Part shown: positions 38,953 through 48,044 of the stretch, piece by piece | Position numbering within the stretch: position 1 is the stretch's first letter | Layout of the letters: the number at the start of each line of letters is the position of its first letter | From: Hyphomicrobiales bacterium | GTDB taxonomy: Bacteria; Pseudomonadota; Alphaproteobacteria; Rhizobiales; Rhodobiaceae | NCBI GenBank assembly: GCA_002869065.1 | Contig: PKTR01000006.1 | Span: 186,001-250,000, forward strand | Direction: 5' to 3' | Length of the DNA stretch: 64,000 nucleotides | The notes under the pieces: model-generated | Seen by the model: only the letters and a program-made list of their open reading frames with translations | Databases searched by the model: none | Told to the model about the DNA's origin: nothing | Position numbers and translations under genes: made by a program

Positions 38953-39758
38953 CCGTCTCCGCCTAGGCCGCCGATGCGGCTCCAGAGCATGTTCAGAAAT
39001 ATCGTGAAATTCGGATCGTCGTCGCGTGGCCGCAGGCGCTCGAAGCGAAGCCACAGCTCACGCCACGTCAGAAACCGCCATTCCTTGTCGTCTTCCGAAA
39101 TGTGCGCTCGTTCGCGGTCGTACTGCGCAAGCACGACAAAATCGGCTGCCTTGTCGACGTAGGGTTTGGCGGAAACCGATCGAGTATACTTTCCCAACTG
39201 TCCCTTGGTCAGCGTATGTCCGAACTTCGCCTCGACCAAGATGGGACGCCAGCTATCGGCATTAGGGGAACACGGAATGCGGACCTCAATGTCGATGCGC
39301 CCGCCGTCGACCGGACGCTCCGCCTCTATTTCGGCGGACCGCAGAAGCTCGAGGTTGGGGACGTCTGGCGTGCCAAGTGCCTTCAGAAAAGCCGCCAATC
39401 GGCTGGCCTGCTTGTCAGAGCCGTCGGGTTGAAGCAGGTGCACGATCGCTTTTGTTGTCTGCGGCTCTGTAAGATGAATACCCCAGTCAATCTCGTGGGC
39501 GCTAAGGCTGTGGCCGCTGCTGAGAACGCCGAACAAGCGTTCCAATTTGAGGACCGAAAAAATCGGCCCACCTTCACCACTGGCGAGCTTTGCGAGTGGA
39601 CGGAACCCACGCCGCATGGTGTCGGTGCGGCGCGCATCGAAAGCGACCAATGGCTTCGGGTCGAAGGAAAAAGGCGTTTTAGAAAAGCGTTCGATCAAGA
39701 CCTGGCGGGCCCGATGGGCAAACCGAGAATCCTTGGGCGTGATGGAGCGGGGAGCCAT
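38949..39758 (-). CDS. PD-(D/E)XK nuclease superfamily protein
   Basis: A 269-residue protein with the nuclease core at residues 154-191: Asp156 in GGRIDIEVRI, Glu176 and Lys178 in RPILVEAKFGHTLT, and Gln187 with Tyr191 in GQLGKYT, the order expected for PD-(D/E)XK enzymes. The N-terminal 100 residues are not recognised. The C-terminus (EWRFLTWRELWLRFERLR) is helical. It is the first gene of a two-gene unit with the acidic protein. Its setting between glyQ and glyS and its lower GC suggest an inserted accessory unit, possibly defence-related; that is inference. Confidence 0.7.
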   Translation of the reverse strand: MAPRSITPKDSRFAHRARQVLIERFSKTPFSFDPKPLVAFDARRTDTMRRGFRPLAKLASGEGGPIFSVLKLERLFGVLSSGHSLSAHEIDWGIHLTEPQTTKAIVHLLQPDGSDKQASRLAAFLKALGTPDVPNLELLRSAEIEAERPVDGGRIDIEVRIPCSPNADSWRPILVEAKFGHTLTKGQLGKYTRSVSAKPYVDKAADFVVLAQYDRERAHISEDDKEWRFLTWRELWLRFERLRPRDDDPNFTIFLNMLWSRIGGLGGDG

Positions 39759-40005
39759 TGCAGCAGACTCTCCATGAGGTTGTGAGTGTTATGGCAAGGA
39801 GAACGCGATCAGAGAGATGCGTCAATCTAAAATTGCATGGCGGGATCGTTCGCCGGCCGGCTGTATTGTGAGTGTCCAAGCGCTTGCTGGCGCAACGGTC
39901 GCGCGGTCGTCGCGGGACAATGATGTTTCTCGAAACATCAGCCTTCCCGAATGTGATGGCTGCGCTATTCTTCTCGGCGACTGCATTCCATGAGGAGGAA
40001 GCCCC

Positions 40006-40245
40006 ATGTCTGATCCCGTTATCGCCCAGAAGGCGCCGTATCCGGTCGAGGTCGAGGAAGGCAAAGCCTATTTCTGGTGCGCCTGTGGCCGGTCCAAGAA
40101 CCAGCCGTTCTGTGATGGCTCGCACGCCGGCACCGATTTCCAGCCGGTTCGCTGGAAAGCCGACGCCTCCGGCCGCAAGTTCTTCTGCGGCTGCAAGATG
40201 AGCAAGAATCAGCCGTTCTGTGACGGAACGCACAGCAAGCTCTGA
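40006..40245 (+). CDS. Tandem CDGSH iron-sulfur protein
   Basis: A 79-residue protein with two CDGSH motifs, [16 protein letters not shown] and [16 protein letters not shown], each a three-Cys-one-His ligand set for a 2Fe-2S cluster. Such proteins (mitoNEET relatives) handle clusters or electrons. The ATG at 40006 is preceded by GAGGAGG. It appears to stand alone. The 247 bases between it and the nuclease-like gene form a divergent promoter region with no clear boxes. Confidence 0.92.
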   Translation: MSDPVIAQKAPYPVEVEEGKAYFWCACGRSKNQPFCDGSHAGTDFQPVRWKADASGRKFFCGCKMSKNQPFCDGTHSKL

Positions 40246-40375
40246 TTTTCCGACCTATACTTCGCCCCGAAATGTGAAAGGCGCGACAGGCAGCCCGCGT
40301 AGAATGCTGTCTGTCCGCCTGCGACGTTGCCGATGATCTTCAAGGGTCGCAATTTCGCCGATCCTTGGAAATTCA

Positions 40376-40420
40376 GCGCTTTCCCAAAAAGTTGACAGAC
40401 TTTTTGGATAAGAAAACGCG
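40376..40420. repeat. 45-bp dispersed hairpin repeat, copy 2
   Basis: It is identical to the copy at 36835-36879 except for one C to T change in the segment GGAYAAGAAAACGCG. Both copies are in direct orientation and bracket about 3.5 kb with glyQ, the nuclease-like pair and the CDGSH gene. Confidence 0.85.
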
Positions 40421-40529
40421 GCACCACAATGAGAGACAGCATGTTGCTCATCTCGTGCAGAATGCAGCATGCTTTCTCTGATACCTTACCTAGCGTCCGT
40501 TCCGGACGCGTCGCCAAACGGGGTTGGTC

Positions 40530-41087
40530 ATGTACAGCGCAATTGTTCTTGCGATTCTCGTCGTCATCGCGATCTACGGCATCACTCTCTACAACGGCCT
40601 GGTGAAGAAGCGCCAGATGGTAGGCGAAGGCTGGAGCGGCATCGACGTGCAGCTCAAGCGGCGTGCCGATCTGATCCCCAACCTGCTGGAAACGGTGAAG
40701 GGCTATATGGGCCACGAGCGCGAGACGCTCGAGCGCGTCACCGAGCTGCGCGCGCAGGCACAGGCCGCCGGCGGTGAGCATCCGGCCGAACGGGCCCGCA
40801 TCGAGGGCGCGCTGTCCGGCGCGCTTGGCCGGCTCTTTGCCCTTGCGGAAAACTATCCCGACCTGAAGGCGAGCCAGAACTTCGTCGACTTCCAGGATTC
40901 GCTCGAAGAGATCGAGAACCAGATCCAGCTTTCCCGCCGCTACTACAATGGCGCGGTGCGCAATCTGAACGTCGCTGTCGAGCAGTTCCCCTCGAACCTC
41001 GTCGCCTCGCAGTTCAAGTTCGAAAAGGCGGAGTATTTCGAGCTCGAAGACACCGGCGACCGCGCCGTTCCCGACGTCTCGTTCTGA
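40530..41087 (+). CDS. LemA-family protein
   Basis: A 185-residue LemA protein with one N-terminal membrane helix (YSAIVLAILVVIAIYGITLY) and a long helical domain facing the cytoplasm or periplasm. VGEGWSGIDVQLKRRADLIPNLLETVKGYMGHE is the family signature. The next gene, a DUF2207 protein, is its usual partner. The ATG at 40530 follows an in-frame TTG at 40524. Function is not established for the family. Confidence 0.92.
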   Translation: MYSAIVLAILVVIAIYGITLYNGLVKKRQMVGEGWSGIDVQLKRRADLIPNLLETVKGYMGHERETLERVTELRAQAQAAGGEHPAERARIEGALSGALGRLFALAENYPDLKASQNFVDFQDSLEEIENQIQLSRRYYNGAVRNLNVAVEQFPSNLVASQFKFEKAEYFELEDTGDRAVPDVSF

Positions 41088-41157
41088 TCCGGACAAATAT
41101 CCGGGCGGCGGCCTGATGCGGCCGTCCGGCTTTTTCTGACGCAAGGGAGGCCGATCC

Positions 41158-43080
41158 ATGCTGCGTCGTGTTCTTTTCGCTGTTTTCGCTGTCCTGTTGA
41201 GCGCGCTGCCGGCTGCGGCGGCTGAGCAGATCCTGTTCTACGGCAGCGACATCGTCGTCGAGCAGAGCGGCGATCTCGTCGTCACCGAAACCATCCGCGT
41301 GCGCGCCGAAGGCGGCGAGATCAAGCGCGGCATCTTTCGTGATTTCCCCGTCCGCAATGTCGAGCCGAACGGGCTCTACACCAAGGTGGGCTTCGAGATC
41401 CTGGAAATCCTGCGCGATGGCAAGGCGGAGCCGTATCACACCGAGCGGATCAACGATTATGTCCGCATCTATATCGGCGATGCCAATGTGTTCATCGAGA
41501 CCGGCGAATATCTCTACACGATCCGCTATCGCACCACGCGGCAGATCCGATTCTTCAAGGATTACGACGAGCTCTTCTGGAACGTGACCGGCACCCGCTG
41601 GTCGTTCCCGATCATGCGCGCGGTCGCCACAATCCATTTGCCGGTGGGCGCCGAGATCATGCAGTCGGCGGGCTACACCGGCGGCTATGGGGCGAGCGGC
41701 TCGGACTACCGGGTGACGGCGAGCAGCAATTCCCAGATTCAGTTCGAAGCGACCCGCATTCTGCTTGCGGGCGAGGGGCTGACGGTTGCCGTCGGCTTCC
41801 GCAAGGGCATTCTCGACGCGCCGAGCGAGTCGGATCAGTTCCTGCGCCAGATGCTGGACAATTTGGGCTTCGTCCTGATGGGGGGCGGCGGGCTCGGCCT
41901 TGCCGCGTTCTTTTCCCTTATCTGGGCTAGCATTGGACGTGATCCGCCGCGCGGCACGATAATTCCGCTGTTCGAACCGCCTGAGGGCCTGTCGCCGGCC
42001 GCGGTCTCCTACCTGCACTTCATGGGCTTCAAGTCGAGCGGGTCGAGTTCGACCAAGGCCTTCATTGCCGCGCTGCTCTCGCTCGCGGTCAAAGGCAGGC
42101 TGACCATCGACGACACCGACAAGAAAAAGATCGCGGTCGAGAAGGGCGAGGGTGACGAGTACGGGCTCCCGTCCGGCGAACGCGCGATCTGGAACGCCCT
42201 ACTCAAGAAGCGTGACCGTTTCGTCTTCGAACGGGCGAACGGCACCACCGTGAAAAGCGCGCAATCGCGGTTCAGATCGGCGCTGCTGCGCGAGCACGAA
42301 GGCATCTTCTTCAAGAACAACGTGTTCTATGTGGTCATCGGGGTCGTGTTCACGATCGCCGCCGTCGTCGGCTATTTCGTCTTCCAGCTTCCGAACGAGG
42401 ACCAGGTTTTCGGTGTCCTGATCGGGCTCGCCTGCGGCGCGGGCGGCACCTTCGTGTTTTCCGCCGGCATGCGCCGTCTGCTCGGCTGGATCCCCGGCGG
42501 CGGCTCGAAGCTGCTCGGCATCTTGTTGACGGTGCTCGGCGCCGTGATCCTGATCTTCGGCTTCCTCGCCATTGTCGGCGGCACCAGCGGCTGGGGCGCA
42601 CTCGTCAGCTTCATCGCGCTGCTGATGGGCGCCATGAACATCGCCTTCTTCCATCTGGTGCGCGCGCCGACCGTGGTCGGCCGCAAGGTGATGGACGATG
42701 TCGAGGGCTTCCGTCTCTATCTGGAAACGGCAGAGGCCGAGCGCATGAACATGAAGGATGCGCCGGATATGTCGGAGAAGCTGTTTGAGAGTTATCTGCC
42801 CTATGCGGTGGCGCTCGGCGTCGAAAAGCCGTGGTCGAAGGCGCTTGCCGCCCATATCGCCCGTACGGTGCCAAACCCGGATACCTACCACTACCATCCG
42901 TACTGGTATCGCGGCTCGGACTTCCAGCCGGACCGGTTCTCGACCGCAGCCTCCGGGCTCGTCTCCTCCATCGGTGCCTCGGTGTCGAGCGCGATGCCGA
43001 AATCGTCGGGCTCGTCGGGCTCCGGCGGCGGCGGTTTTTCCGGCGGTGGCGGCGGTGGCGGCGGCGGCGGCGGCTGGTAA
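41158..43080 (+). CDS. DUF2207 membrane protein
   Basis: A 640-residue protein with a signal peptide (MLRRVLFAVFAVLLSALPAAAAE), a beta-rich extracytoplasmic DUF2207 domain (residues 25-220), a membrane segment near 240-260, a cytoplasmic stretch, two or more further membrane segments (about 390-490) and a C-terminal tail of glycines ending in GGGFSGGGGG-type sequence. This glycine-rich end is common in the family. It follows lemA by 70 bases, forming a lemA-DUF2207 unit between the glyQ side genes and glyS. Confidence 0.9.
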   Translation: MLRRVLFAVFAVLLSALPAAAAEQILFYGSDIVVEQSGDLVVTETIRVRAEGGEIKRGIFRDFPVRNVEPNGLYTKVGFEILEILRDGKAEPYHTERINDYVRIYIGDANVFIETGEYLYTIRYRTTRQIRFFKDYDELFWNVTGTRWSFPIMRAVATIHLPVGAEIMQSAGYTGGYGASGSDYRVTASSNSQIQFEATRILLAGEGLTVAVGFRKGILDAPSESDQFLRQMLDNLGFVLMGGGGLGLAAFFSLIWASIGRDPPRGTIIPLFEPPEGLSPAAVSYLHFMGFKSSGSSSTKAFIAALLSLAVKGRLTIDDTDKKKIAVEKGEGDEYGLPSGERAIWNALLKKRDRFVFERANGTTVKSAQSRFRSALLREHEGIFFKNNVFYVVIGVVFTIAAVVGYFVFQLPNEDQVFGVLIGLACGAGGTFVFSAGMRRLLGWIPGGGSKLLGILLTVLGAVILIFGFLAIVGGTSGWGALVSFIALLMGAMNIAFFHLVRAPTVVGRKVMDDVEGFRLYLETAEAERMNMKDAPDMSEKLFESYLPYAVALGVEKPWSKALAAHIARTVPNPDTYHYHPYWYRGSDFQPDRFSTAASGLVSSIGASVSSAMPKSSGSSGSGGGGFSGGGGGGGGGGGW

Positions 43081-43178
43081 GCCGCAGCCTCGGCCGGTGC
43101 GATTACGGGGCTGAGGGGGTGACTTTTCCCCTCATGCTTGCTAACGGACATCGCGCCGGCTGACGGAGTCCGAATACC

Positions 43179-45413
43179 ATGCCAGATCTTTTGCTTGAGC
43201 TTTTCTGCGAGGAGATTCCCTCGCGCATGCAGCGCCGCGCTGCGACCGACCTGAAGAAACTCGTCGGTGACGGGCTGGTCGATGCCGGTCTGGCGTTCGA
43301 GGGCGCCGAAGCGTTCGCGACGCCGCGCCGTCTGGCCCTCCACGTGGCCGGCGTTCCGGCCCGTTCGCCCGACACCAGCGAAGAGCGCAAGGGACCGCGC
43401 GTCGGCGCGCCGGAAAAGGCGCTTGAAGGCTTTCTGCGCGCAGCAGGTCTCGCCTCCGTCGATGACGCCGAGATCGCCTCCGATCCGAAAAAGGGCGATT
43501 TCTACGTCGCCCGCATCGAAAAGCCCGGCCGCACGGCGGAAGAAGTCATCGCCGAACTCGTGCCGAACGTGATCCGCAAGTTCCCCTGGCCGAAGTCGAT
43601 GCGCTGGGGCACGGGCACGCTGCGTTTCGTCCGTCCACTGCACGGCATTCTGTGCACCTTCGGGCCGGAACACGAGGAAACGCAAGTCATCGACTTCGAG
43701 GTCGACGGGATCCGCTCCGGCAACACGACGGGTGGCCACCGCTTCCTCGCGCCCGAGGCCTTCGCCGTGAAGCGCTTTTCCGACTACGTGCCGGCGCTCG
43801 AGAAGGCCAGGGTCGTGCTCGACCTCGACCGCCGCAAGGACATCATCCTGCACGACGCCCGCAACCAGGCGATGGCGCTCGGCCTTGAACTGGTCGAGGA
43901 TGCGGGCCTTCTGGAAGAAACCGCCGGCCTCGTCGAATGGCCGGTCGTGCTGGTCGGCACCTTCGACGAGCGCTTCCTCGAAGTGCCGGAAGAAGCCGTC
44001 ATCACCTCGATCAGGACCCACCAGAAGTGCTTCTCGTTGCGCGATCCGAAGACCGGCAAGCTCGCCAACAAGTTCGTTCTGGTCTCGAATCTTGAAGCGA
44101 CCGACGGCGGCAAGGCCATTGTCGCCGGCAACCAGCGCGTCGTGCGTGCCCGCCTGTCGGACGCCGATTTCTTCTGGCAGACCGATCTGAAGACGCCGCT
44201 CGACGAGCGCGTGTCGAAGCTCGACGCCATCATCTTCCATGAAAAGCTCGGCTCGCAGGGCGAGCGGGTGAAGCGGCTCGAACGTCTTGCTCGCGCCATT
44301 GCGCCGAAGGTCGGCGCCGATCCGGAGCTTGCCGCACGCGCCGCCCATCTGGCGAAGGCTGATCTCGTCTCCGACATGGTCGGCGAGTTCCCCGAGCTGC
44401 AGGGCCTGATGGGCCGCTACTACGCGCTGGCGCAGGGCGAGGAAGCCGCCGTCGCAGCCGCCATCGAAGAGCATTACCGCCCGCAGGGCCCGTCCGACGC
44501 CGTGCCGTCCGATCCGGTCGCGATCGCCGTCGCGCTCGCCGACAAGCTCGACATTCTGGTCGGCTTCTGGGCCATCGATGAAAAGCCGACCGGCTCGAAG
44601 GACCCTTACGCGCTGCGCCGCGCCGCACTCGGCATCATCCGCATCGTGCTGGAACAGAACCTTCGCGTGCCGCTGCACGAACTCGGCACCCATGCGCTGC
44701 GTCGCACGCTGACCGATATCGCCTCCGCGCGCGGCCATGAGAGCATCGCCGAATTGCCGTTCCTGAAGGAAGGCAAAGGCAAGAGCCTCGCCGAGGAGGC
44801 GCTGTCCTTCCTTGGCCGCACGGCGGAAAAGGTGCTCGACTCGATCGGCGACAAGGTGCCGGAAACGCCGTGGGAAAGCGGCCTGATCGGCGATCTGCTG
44901 TCGTTCTTCGCCGACCGCCTGAAGGTTCAGCTGCGCGACGAGGGTGCCCGCCACGATCTGGTCGACGCGGTCTTCGCGTTGGATGGTCAGGACGACCTCT
45001 GGCTGGTCGTCCGCCGCATCGAGGCGCTCGGCAAGTTCCTCGAAACCGACGATGGCGCCAATCTGCTCGCCGGTTACCGCCGCGCCGCCAACATCCTCAA
45101 GGCCGAGGAAAAGAAGGACGGCCGCAACTTCGACGGCGAACCGCAGACTAACCTGTTTGCCGAGGAAGCCGAAATCGCGCTGGCCAAGACCATCGACACC
45201 GCCAAGGAGTCGGTCGGGGAGGCGGTTGCGAAGGAAGACTTCGCCGCCGCGATGACCGCGCTCGCCGCGCTGCGCGCGCCGGTCGATACCTTCTTCGACG
45301 ACATTCTCGTCAATGCCGACGATGCCGCCGTGCGCGAAAACCGCCTGCGTCTGCTGAACGAGATCCGCGAAGCAACCGCCACCGTCGCCGACTTCGATCG
45401 CATCGAGGCGTAG
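43179..45413 (+). CDS. glyS: Glycyl-tRNA synthetase beta subunit
   Basis: A 744-residue beta subunit that binds tRNA in the tetrameric glycyl-tRNA synthetase. The N-terminus [21 protein letters not shown] is the family start, and [22 protein letters not shown] and [15 protein letters not shown] follow. It is longer than the E. coli subunit (about 690), as is usual in alphaproteobacteria, because of a C-terminal anticodon-binding-like extension. No strong ribosome binding site was seen (GGAG 10 bases upstream). Confidence 0.97.
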   Translation: MPDLLLELFCEEIPSRMQRRAATDLKKLVGDGLVDAGLAFEGAEAFATPRRLALHVAGVPARSPDTSEERKGPRVGAPEKALEGFLRAAGLASVDDAEIASDPKKGDFYVARIEKPGRTAEEVIAELVPNVIRKFPWPKSMRWGTGTLRFVRPLHGILCTFGPEHEETQVIDFEVDGIRSGNTTGGHRFLAPEAFAVKRFSDYVPALEKARVVLDLDRRKDIILHDARNQAMALGLELVEDAGLLEETAGLVEWPVVLVGTFDERFLEVPEEAVITSIRTHQKCFSLRDPKTGKLANKFVLVSNLEATDGGKAIVAGNQRVVRARLSDADFFWQTDLKTPLDERVSKLDAIIFHEKLGSQGERVKRLERLARAIAPKVGADPELAARAAHLAKADLVSDMVGEFPELQGLMGRYYALAQGEEAAVAAAIEEHYRPQGPSDAVPSDPVAIAVALADKLDILVGFWAIDEKPTGSKDPYALRRAALGIIRIVLEQNLRVPLHELGTHALRRTLTDIASARGHESIAELPFLKEGKGKSLAEEALSFLGRTAEKVLDSIGDKVPETPWESGLIGDLLSFFADRLKVQLRDEGARHDLVDAVFALDGQDDLWLVVRRIEALGKFLETDDGANLLAGYRRAANILKAEEKKDGRNFDGEPQTNLFAEEAEIALAKTIDTAKESVGEAVAKEDFAAAMTALAALRAPVDTFFDDILVNADDAAVRENRLRLLNEIREATATVADFDRIEA

Positions 45414-45499
45414 CGGCGGGGTAGGGGCGTCGTCTGCCGAGAAAGTGCAGGCGCGCGTCCGGCCCGCACTGCGGTGCCACGCGCTGAACACCCGCCGTC

Positions 45500-45836
45500 G
45501 TCATGCCGGGCTTGACCTGGCATCCAATGGCAGTTGCGCGAAGTGCAAGTGCTGGCGGAACGGGTTCCAGTATTTGCCAACGGCCATGATCACCCTCACT
45601 CCCGTCATCCTCCGGCTTGACCGGAGGATCGTTCTCCACACGGGTGAGGCGTCGGCTGGGACGACGACAGCGCGTGAGCCCGCCGTGCGCACATCTATGC
45701 GGTCGCTGTGCCCGTTTCTGGCCGATCCTCCGGTCGAGCCGGAGGATGACGTGGGAGTAGGGCTCGGCACTCCTCACTCGCCACCGGCATACTGTTTCGA
45801 GATGGGCAATGGACCCCGCGTCACGCGCGGGGTGAC
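45500..45836. repeat. Hairpin-unit repeat cluster 2 (four units)
   Basis: Four units of the family found at 17619-17847 lie here: 45500-45525 (stem ATGCCGGG/CCTGGCAT, loop CTTGA, one G-T pair), 45604-45630 (identical to the unit at 17707), 45724-45750 (its reverse complement with one base changed in the loop) and 45811-45836 (minus-strand unit, stem CCCCGCG/CGCGGGG, loop CGTGA). Units 2 and 3 again form a long inverted repeat. The gap 45414-46055 between glyS and the ars promoter holds no gene. Confidence 0.82.
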
Positions 45837-46055
45837 GGGGAGTGGTGGGGTTGCCCACTGCGCTCACCGAGCTTGCCGAAAAGCGCTCACCGAACCCGCA
45901 GGGTTCGCAAGCGCGACTGCGCGCCGGCTGTTAGGCCGCCCCCTCGGAGGTCAGTAAGCAACGCGAACGCTCGACCGTGAGCGAAAACCAATACGACCCA
46001 ACTCCCCACGCCGCCCTCTCATGGCCCCCCACCTCCCGCACCGCGCCTCTCCCCC

Positions 46056-46092
46056 TTGACTCTTCCCTATATTTCGATATTTCTCGAAATAT
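46056..46092 (+). promoter_or_regulatory. ars promoter and ArsR operator reaching into the start codon
   Basis: A -35-like TTGACT (46056-46061) is followed 16 bases later by TATTTC (46078-46083). ATATTTCGA (46069-46077) and TCGAAATAT (46084-46092) form a perfect 9-bp inverted repeat with 6 bases between; the right arm ends inside the ATG of arsR. No Shine-Dalgarno sequence precedes the ATG, so the transcript may be leaderless. Confidence 0.6.
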
Positions 46093-46423
46093 GGATACAA
46101 AAGCCGCCCTCGACTCGCTCTCCGCTCTCGCCCAGCCGACCCGGCTGGAGGCTTTCCGCCTGCTTGTGAAGGCGGGCGCCGAAGGTATGCCTGCCGGCAC
46201 GCTCGCCGAAACGCTCGGGGCCATGCCGAACACGCTGTCGACCCATCTCGGCATTCTGACCCGCGCCGGGCTTGCCGTTGCCAGCCGCGAGGGCCGCGTC
46301 ATCCGCTACACCGCCCAGATGGACGGTATGCGCGACCTGCTCGCCTACCTGATGGAGGATTGCTGCAACGGCAATCCCGACATCTGCAATCCGCTCATCG
46401 AAACCATCACCTGTTCCTGTTGA
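46091..46423 (+). CDS. arsR: ArsR/SmtB-family arsenic-responsive repressor
   Basis: A 110-residue winged-helix repressor. The DNA-binding helices are in LAETLGAMPNTLSTHLGILTRAGLA (about residues 38-62), with the beta wing EGRVIRYTA. The cysteines are clustered at the C-terminus (DCCNGNPDICNP and TCSC) rather than in the alpha-3 helix, the arrangement of the C-terminal arsenic-sensing ArsR group. The ATG at 46091 was chosen; the upstream frame has no family similarity. It starts the arsR-arsC-acr3 operon. Confidence 0.92.
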   Translation: MDTKAALDSLSALAQPTRLEAFRLLVKAGAEGMPAGTLAETLGAMPNTLSTHLGILTRAGLAVASREGRVIRYTAQMDGMRDLLAYLMEDCCNGNPDICNPLIETITCSC

Positions 46424-46432
46424 AGGCCAGCC

Positions 46433-46963
46433 ATGACCGAACCCGTTTTCAACGTTCTCTTCCTGTGCACGGGCAACTCGGCCCGCTCGATCCTCGCCGA
46501 AGCCATCTTGGCGACGGAAGGTGAGGGCCGCTTCCGCTCCTTCTCCGCCGGTTCGCAGCCGAAGGGCGAGCCGCACCCGATGGCGCTCGATCTGTTGAAC
46601 CAGCTCGGTCATCCGACCGAGGGCCTGCGTTCCAAGAGCTGGGACGAGTTCGCGGCTGACGGCGCGCCGGAGATGCACTTCGTCTTCACTGTGTGCGACA
46701 ACGCCGCCGGCGAGTCCTGCCCGGTCTGGCCGGGACAGCCGATGACCGCCCATTGGGGCATCGCCGATCCGGCCGCAGCCGAAGGCAGCGAAGCAGAAAA
46801 GCGCGCCGCCTTTGCCGAGGCCTACCGGCTGATGGCGAACCGCATCAGGGCCTTCACCTCGCTCCCGGTTTCGAGCCTCGACAAGCTGGCGCTGAAGAGC
46901 CGGCTGATCGAGATCGGCCATATGGACGGTGCATCGGAAGGCGCTGCGGAAACCGCAGGCTGA
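46433..46963 (+). CDS. arsC: Arsenate reductase (low-molecular-weight phosphatase type)
   Basis: A 176-residue arsenate reductase of the LMW-PTP fold, coupled to thioredoxin or a related thiol. The P-loop CTGNSARS gives nucleophile Cys12 and Arg18, and the further redox cysteines are Cys88 and Cys96 in FTVCDNAAGESCPVWP. It is longer than the S. aureus enzyme, with a polar C-terminal tail. It begins 9 bases after arsR. Confidence 0.93.
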   Translation: MTEPVFNVLFLCTGNSARSILAEAILATEGEGRFRSFSAGSQPKGEPHPMALDLLNQLGHPTEGLRSKSWDEFAADGAPEMHFVFTVCDNAAGESCPVWPGQPMTAHWGIADPAAAEGSEAEKRAAFAEAYRLMANRIRAFTSLPVSSLDKLALKSRLIEIGHMDGASEGAAETAG

Positions 46964-47009
46964 CCACCGCGACCTGACCCGCTTCAAAAGAAATCCTGCA
47001 GGAAAACCC

Positions 47010-48044
47010 ATGAACGTTTTTGAACGCTACCTGACCGTCTGGGTCGCGCTGTGCATCGTCGTCGGCATCGCGCTCGGCCACTGGTTCCCGGCTCTGTTCC
47101 AGGCAATCGGCGCGGCCGAGATCGCCAACGTCAATCTGCCGGTCGCCGTCCTCATCTGGGTGATGGTCATCCCGATGCTGATCCGCATCGATTTCGCGGC
47201 GCTGACCAAGGTGCGTGAGCACTGGCGCGGCATCGGCGTCACCCTGTTCGTCAACTGGGCGGTGAAGCCGTTCTCGATGGCGCTGCTCGGCTGGCTGTTC
47301 ATCGCCGGCCTGTTCCGCGAATATCTGCCGGCCGACCAGATCGACTCCTACATCGCCGGCCTGATCATCCTCGCCGCCGCACCCTGCACGGCGATGGTCT
47401 TCGTCTGGTCGAACCTGTCGGACGGCGAACCGCATTTCACCCTGTCGCAGGTGGCGCTGAACGACACCATCATGGTGTTCGCCTTTGCGCCGATCGTCGC
47501 CTTCCTGCTCGGCATTTCGGCGATCATCGTGCCTTGGGAAACGCTGATCCTGTCGGTGCTGCTGTTCATCGTCGTGCCGGTGATCATTTCCCAGATCATC
47601 CGCCGCGCCGTGCTGTCGTCGGGCGGCGAGGCCGGCATCGCCCGCCTGCTCGGCGTCTTGTCGCCGGCCTCGGTCGTCGCGCTGCTGACGACGCTGGTGC
47701 TGCTGTTCGGTTTCCAGGGCAACAGAATTGTCGAACAGCCGATGATCATCGCGCTGCTTGCCGTGCCTATCCTGATCCAGGTCTATTTCAACTCAGGGCT
47801 CGCCTATCTGCTCAACCGCTGGAGCGGCGAGGCGCATTGCGTGGCAGCCCCGTCGGCGCTGATCGGCGCATCGAACTTCTTCGAACTCGCGGTGGCGACC
47901 GCAATCAGCCTGTTCGGCTTCGAATCCGGCGCAGCGCTCGCCACCGTGGTCGGCGTGCTCGTCGAGGTGCCGGTGATGCTGTCGGTGGTGGCGATCGTCA
48001 ATCGCACGAAGGGCTGGTACGAGAAGAAACCGGCCCACTCCTGA
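47010..48044 (+). CDS. acr3: Arsenite efflux transporter ACR3
   Basis: A 344-residue ten-helix transporter of the bile acid/Na+ symporter superfamily that exports arsenite. The key cysteine of ACR3 is in LAAAPCTAMVFVWSNLSDG, and the cytoplasmic loop NDTIMVFAFAP and C-terminal ATAISLFGFESGAALATVVGVLVEVPVM are typical. The start at 47010 (MNVFERYLTVWVAL) was chosen over an extension to 46929 that would overlap arsC. The 3' end overlaps the 3' end of ispE by 47 bases. Confidence 0.94.
   Translation: MNVFERYLTVWVALCIVVGIALGHWFPALFQAIGAAEIANVNLPVAVLIWVMVIPMLIRIDFAALTKVREHWRGIGVTLFVNWAVKPFSMALLGWLFIAGLFREYLPADQIDSYIAGLIILAAAPCTAMVFVWSNLSDGEPHFTLSQVALNDTIMVFAFAPIVAFLLGISAIIVPWETLILSVLLFIVVPVIISQIIRRAVLSSGGEAGIARLLGVLSPASVVALLTTLVLLFGFQGNRIVEQPMIIALLAVPILIQVYFNSGLAYLLNRWSGEAHCVAAPSALIGASNFFELAVATAISLFGFESGAALATVVGVLVEVPVMLSVVAIVNRTKGWYEKKPAHS

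Noticed and set aside
42970-43080. Glycine-rich end of the DUF2207 protein as a separate low-complexity or frameshift artefact
   Set aside because: Such glycine tails are common in this family and the frame is continuous.
42891-45491. 866-residue minus-strand frame opposite glyS
   Set aside because: Antisense of glyS and the end of the DUF2207 gene; composition is that of a reversed GC-rich gene.
45445-45957. 170-residue frame over the hairpin repeat cluster
   Set aside because: It translates the repeats and lacks a ribosome binding site or similarity.
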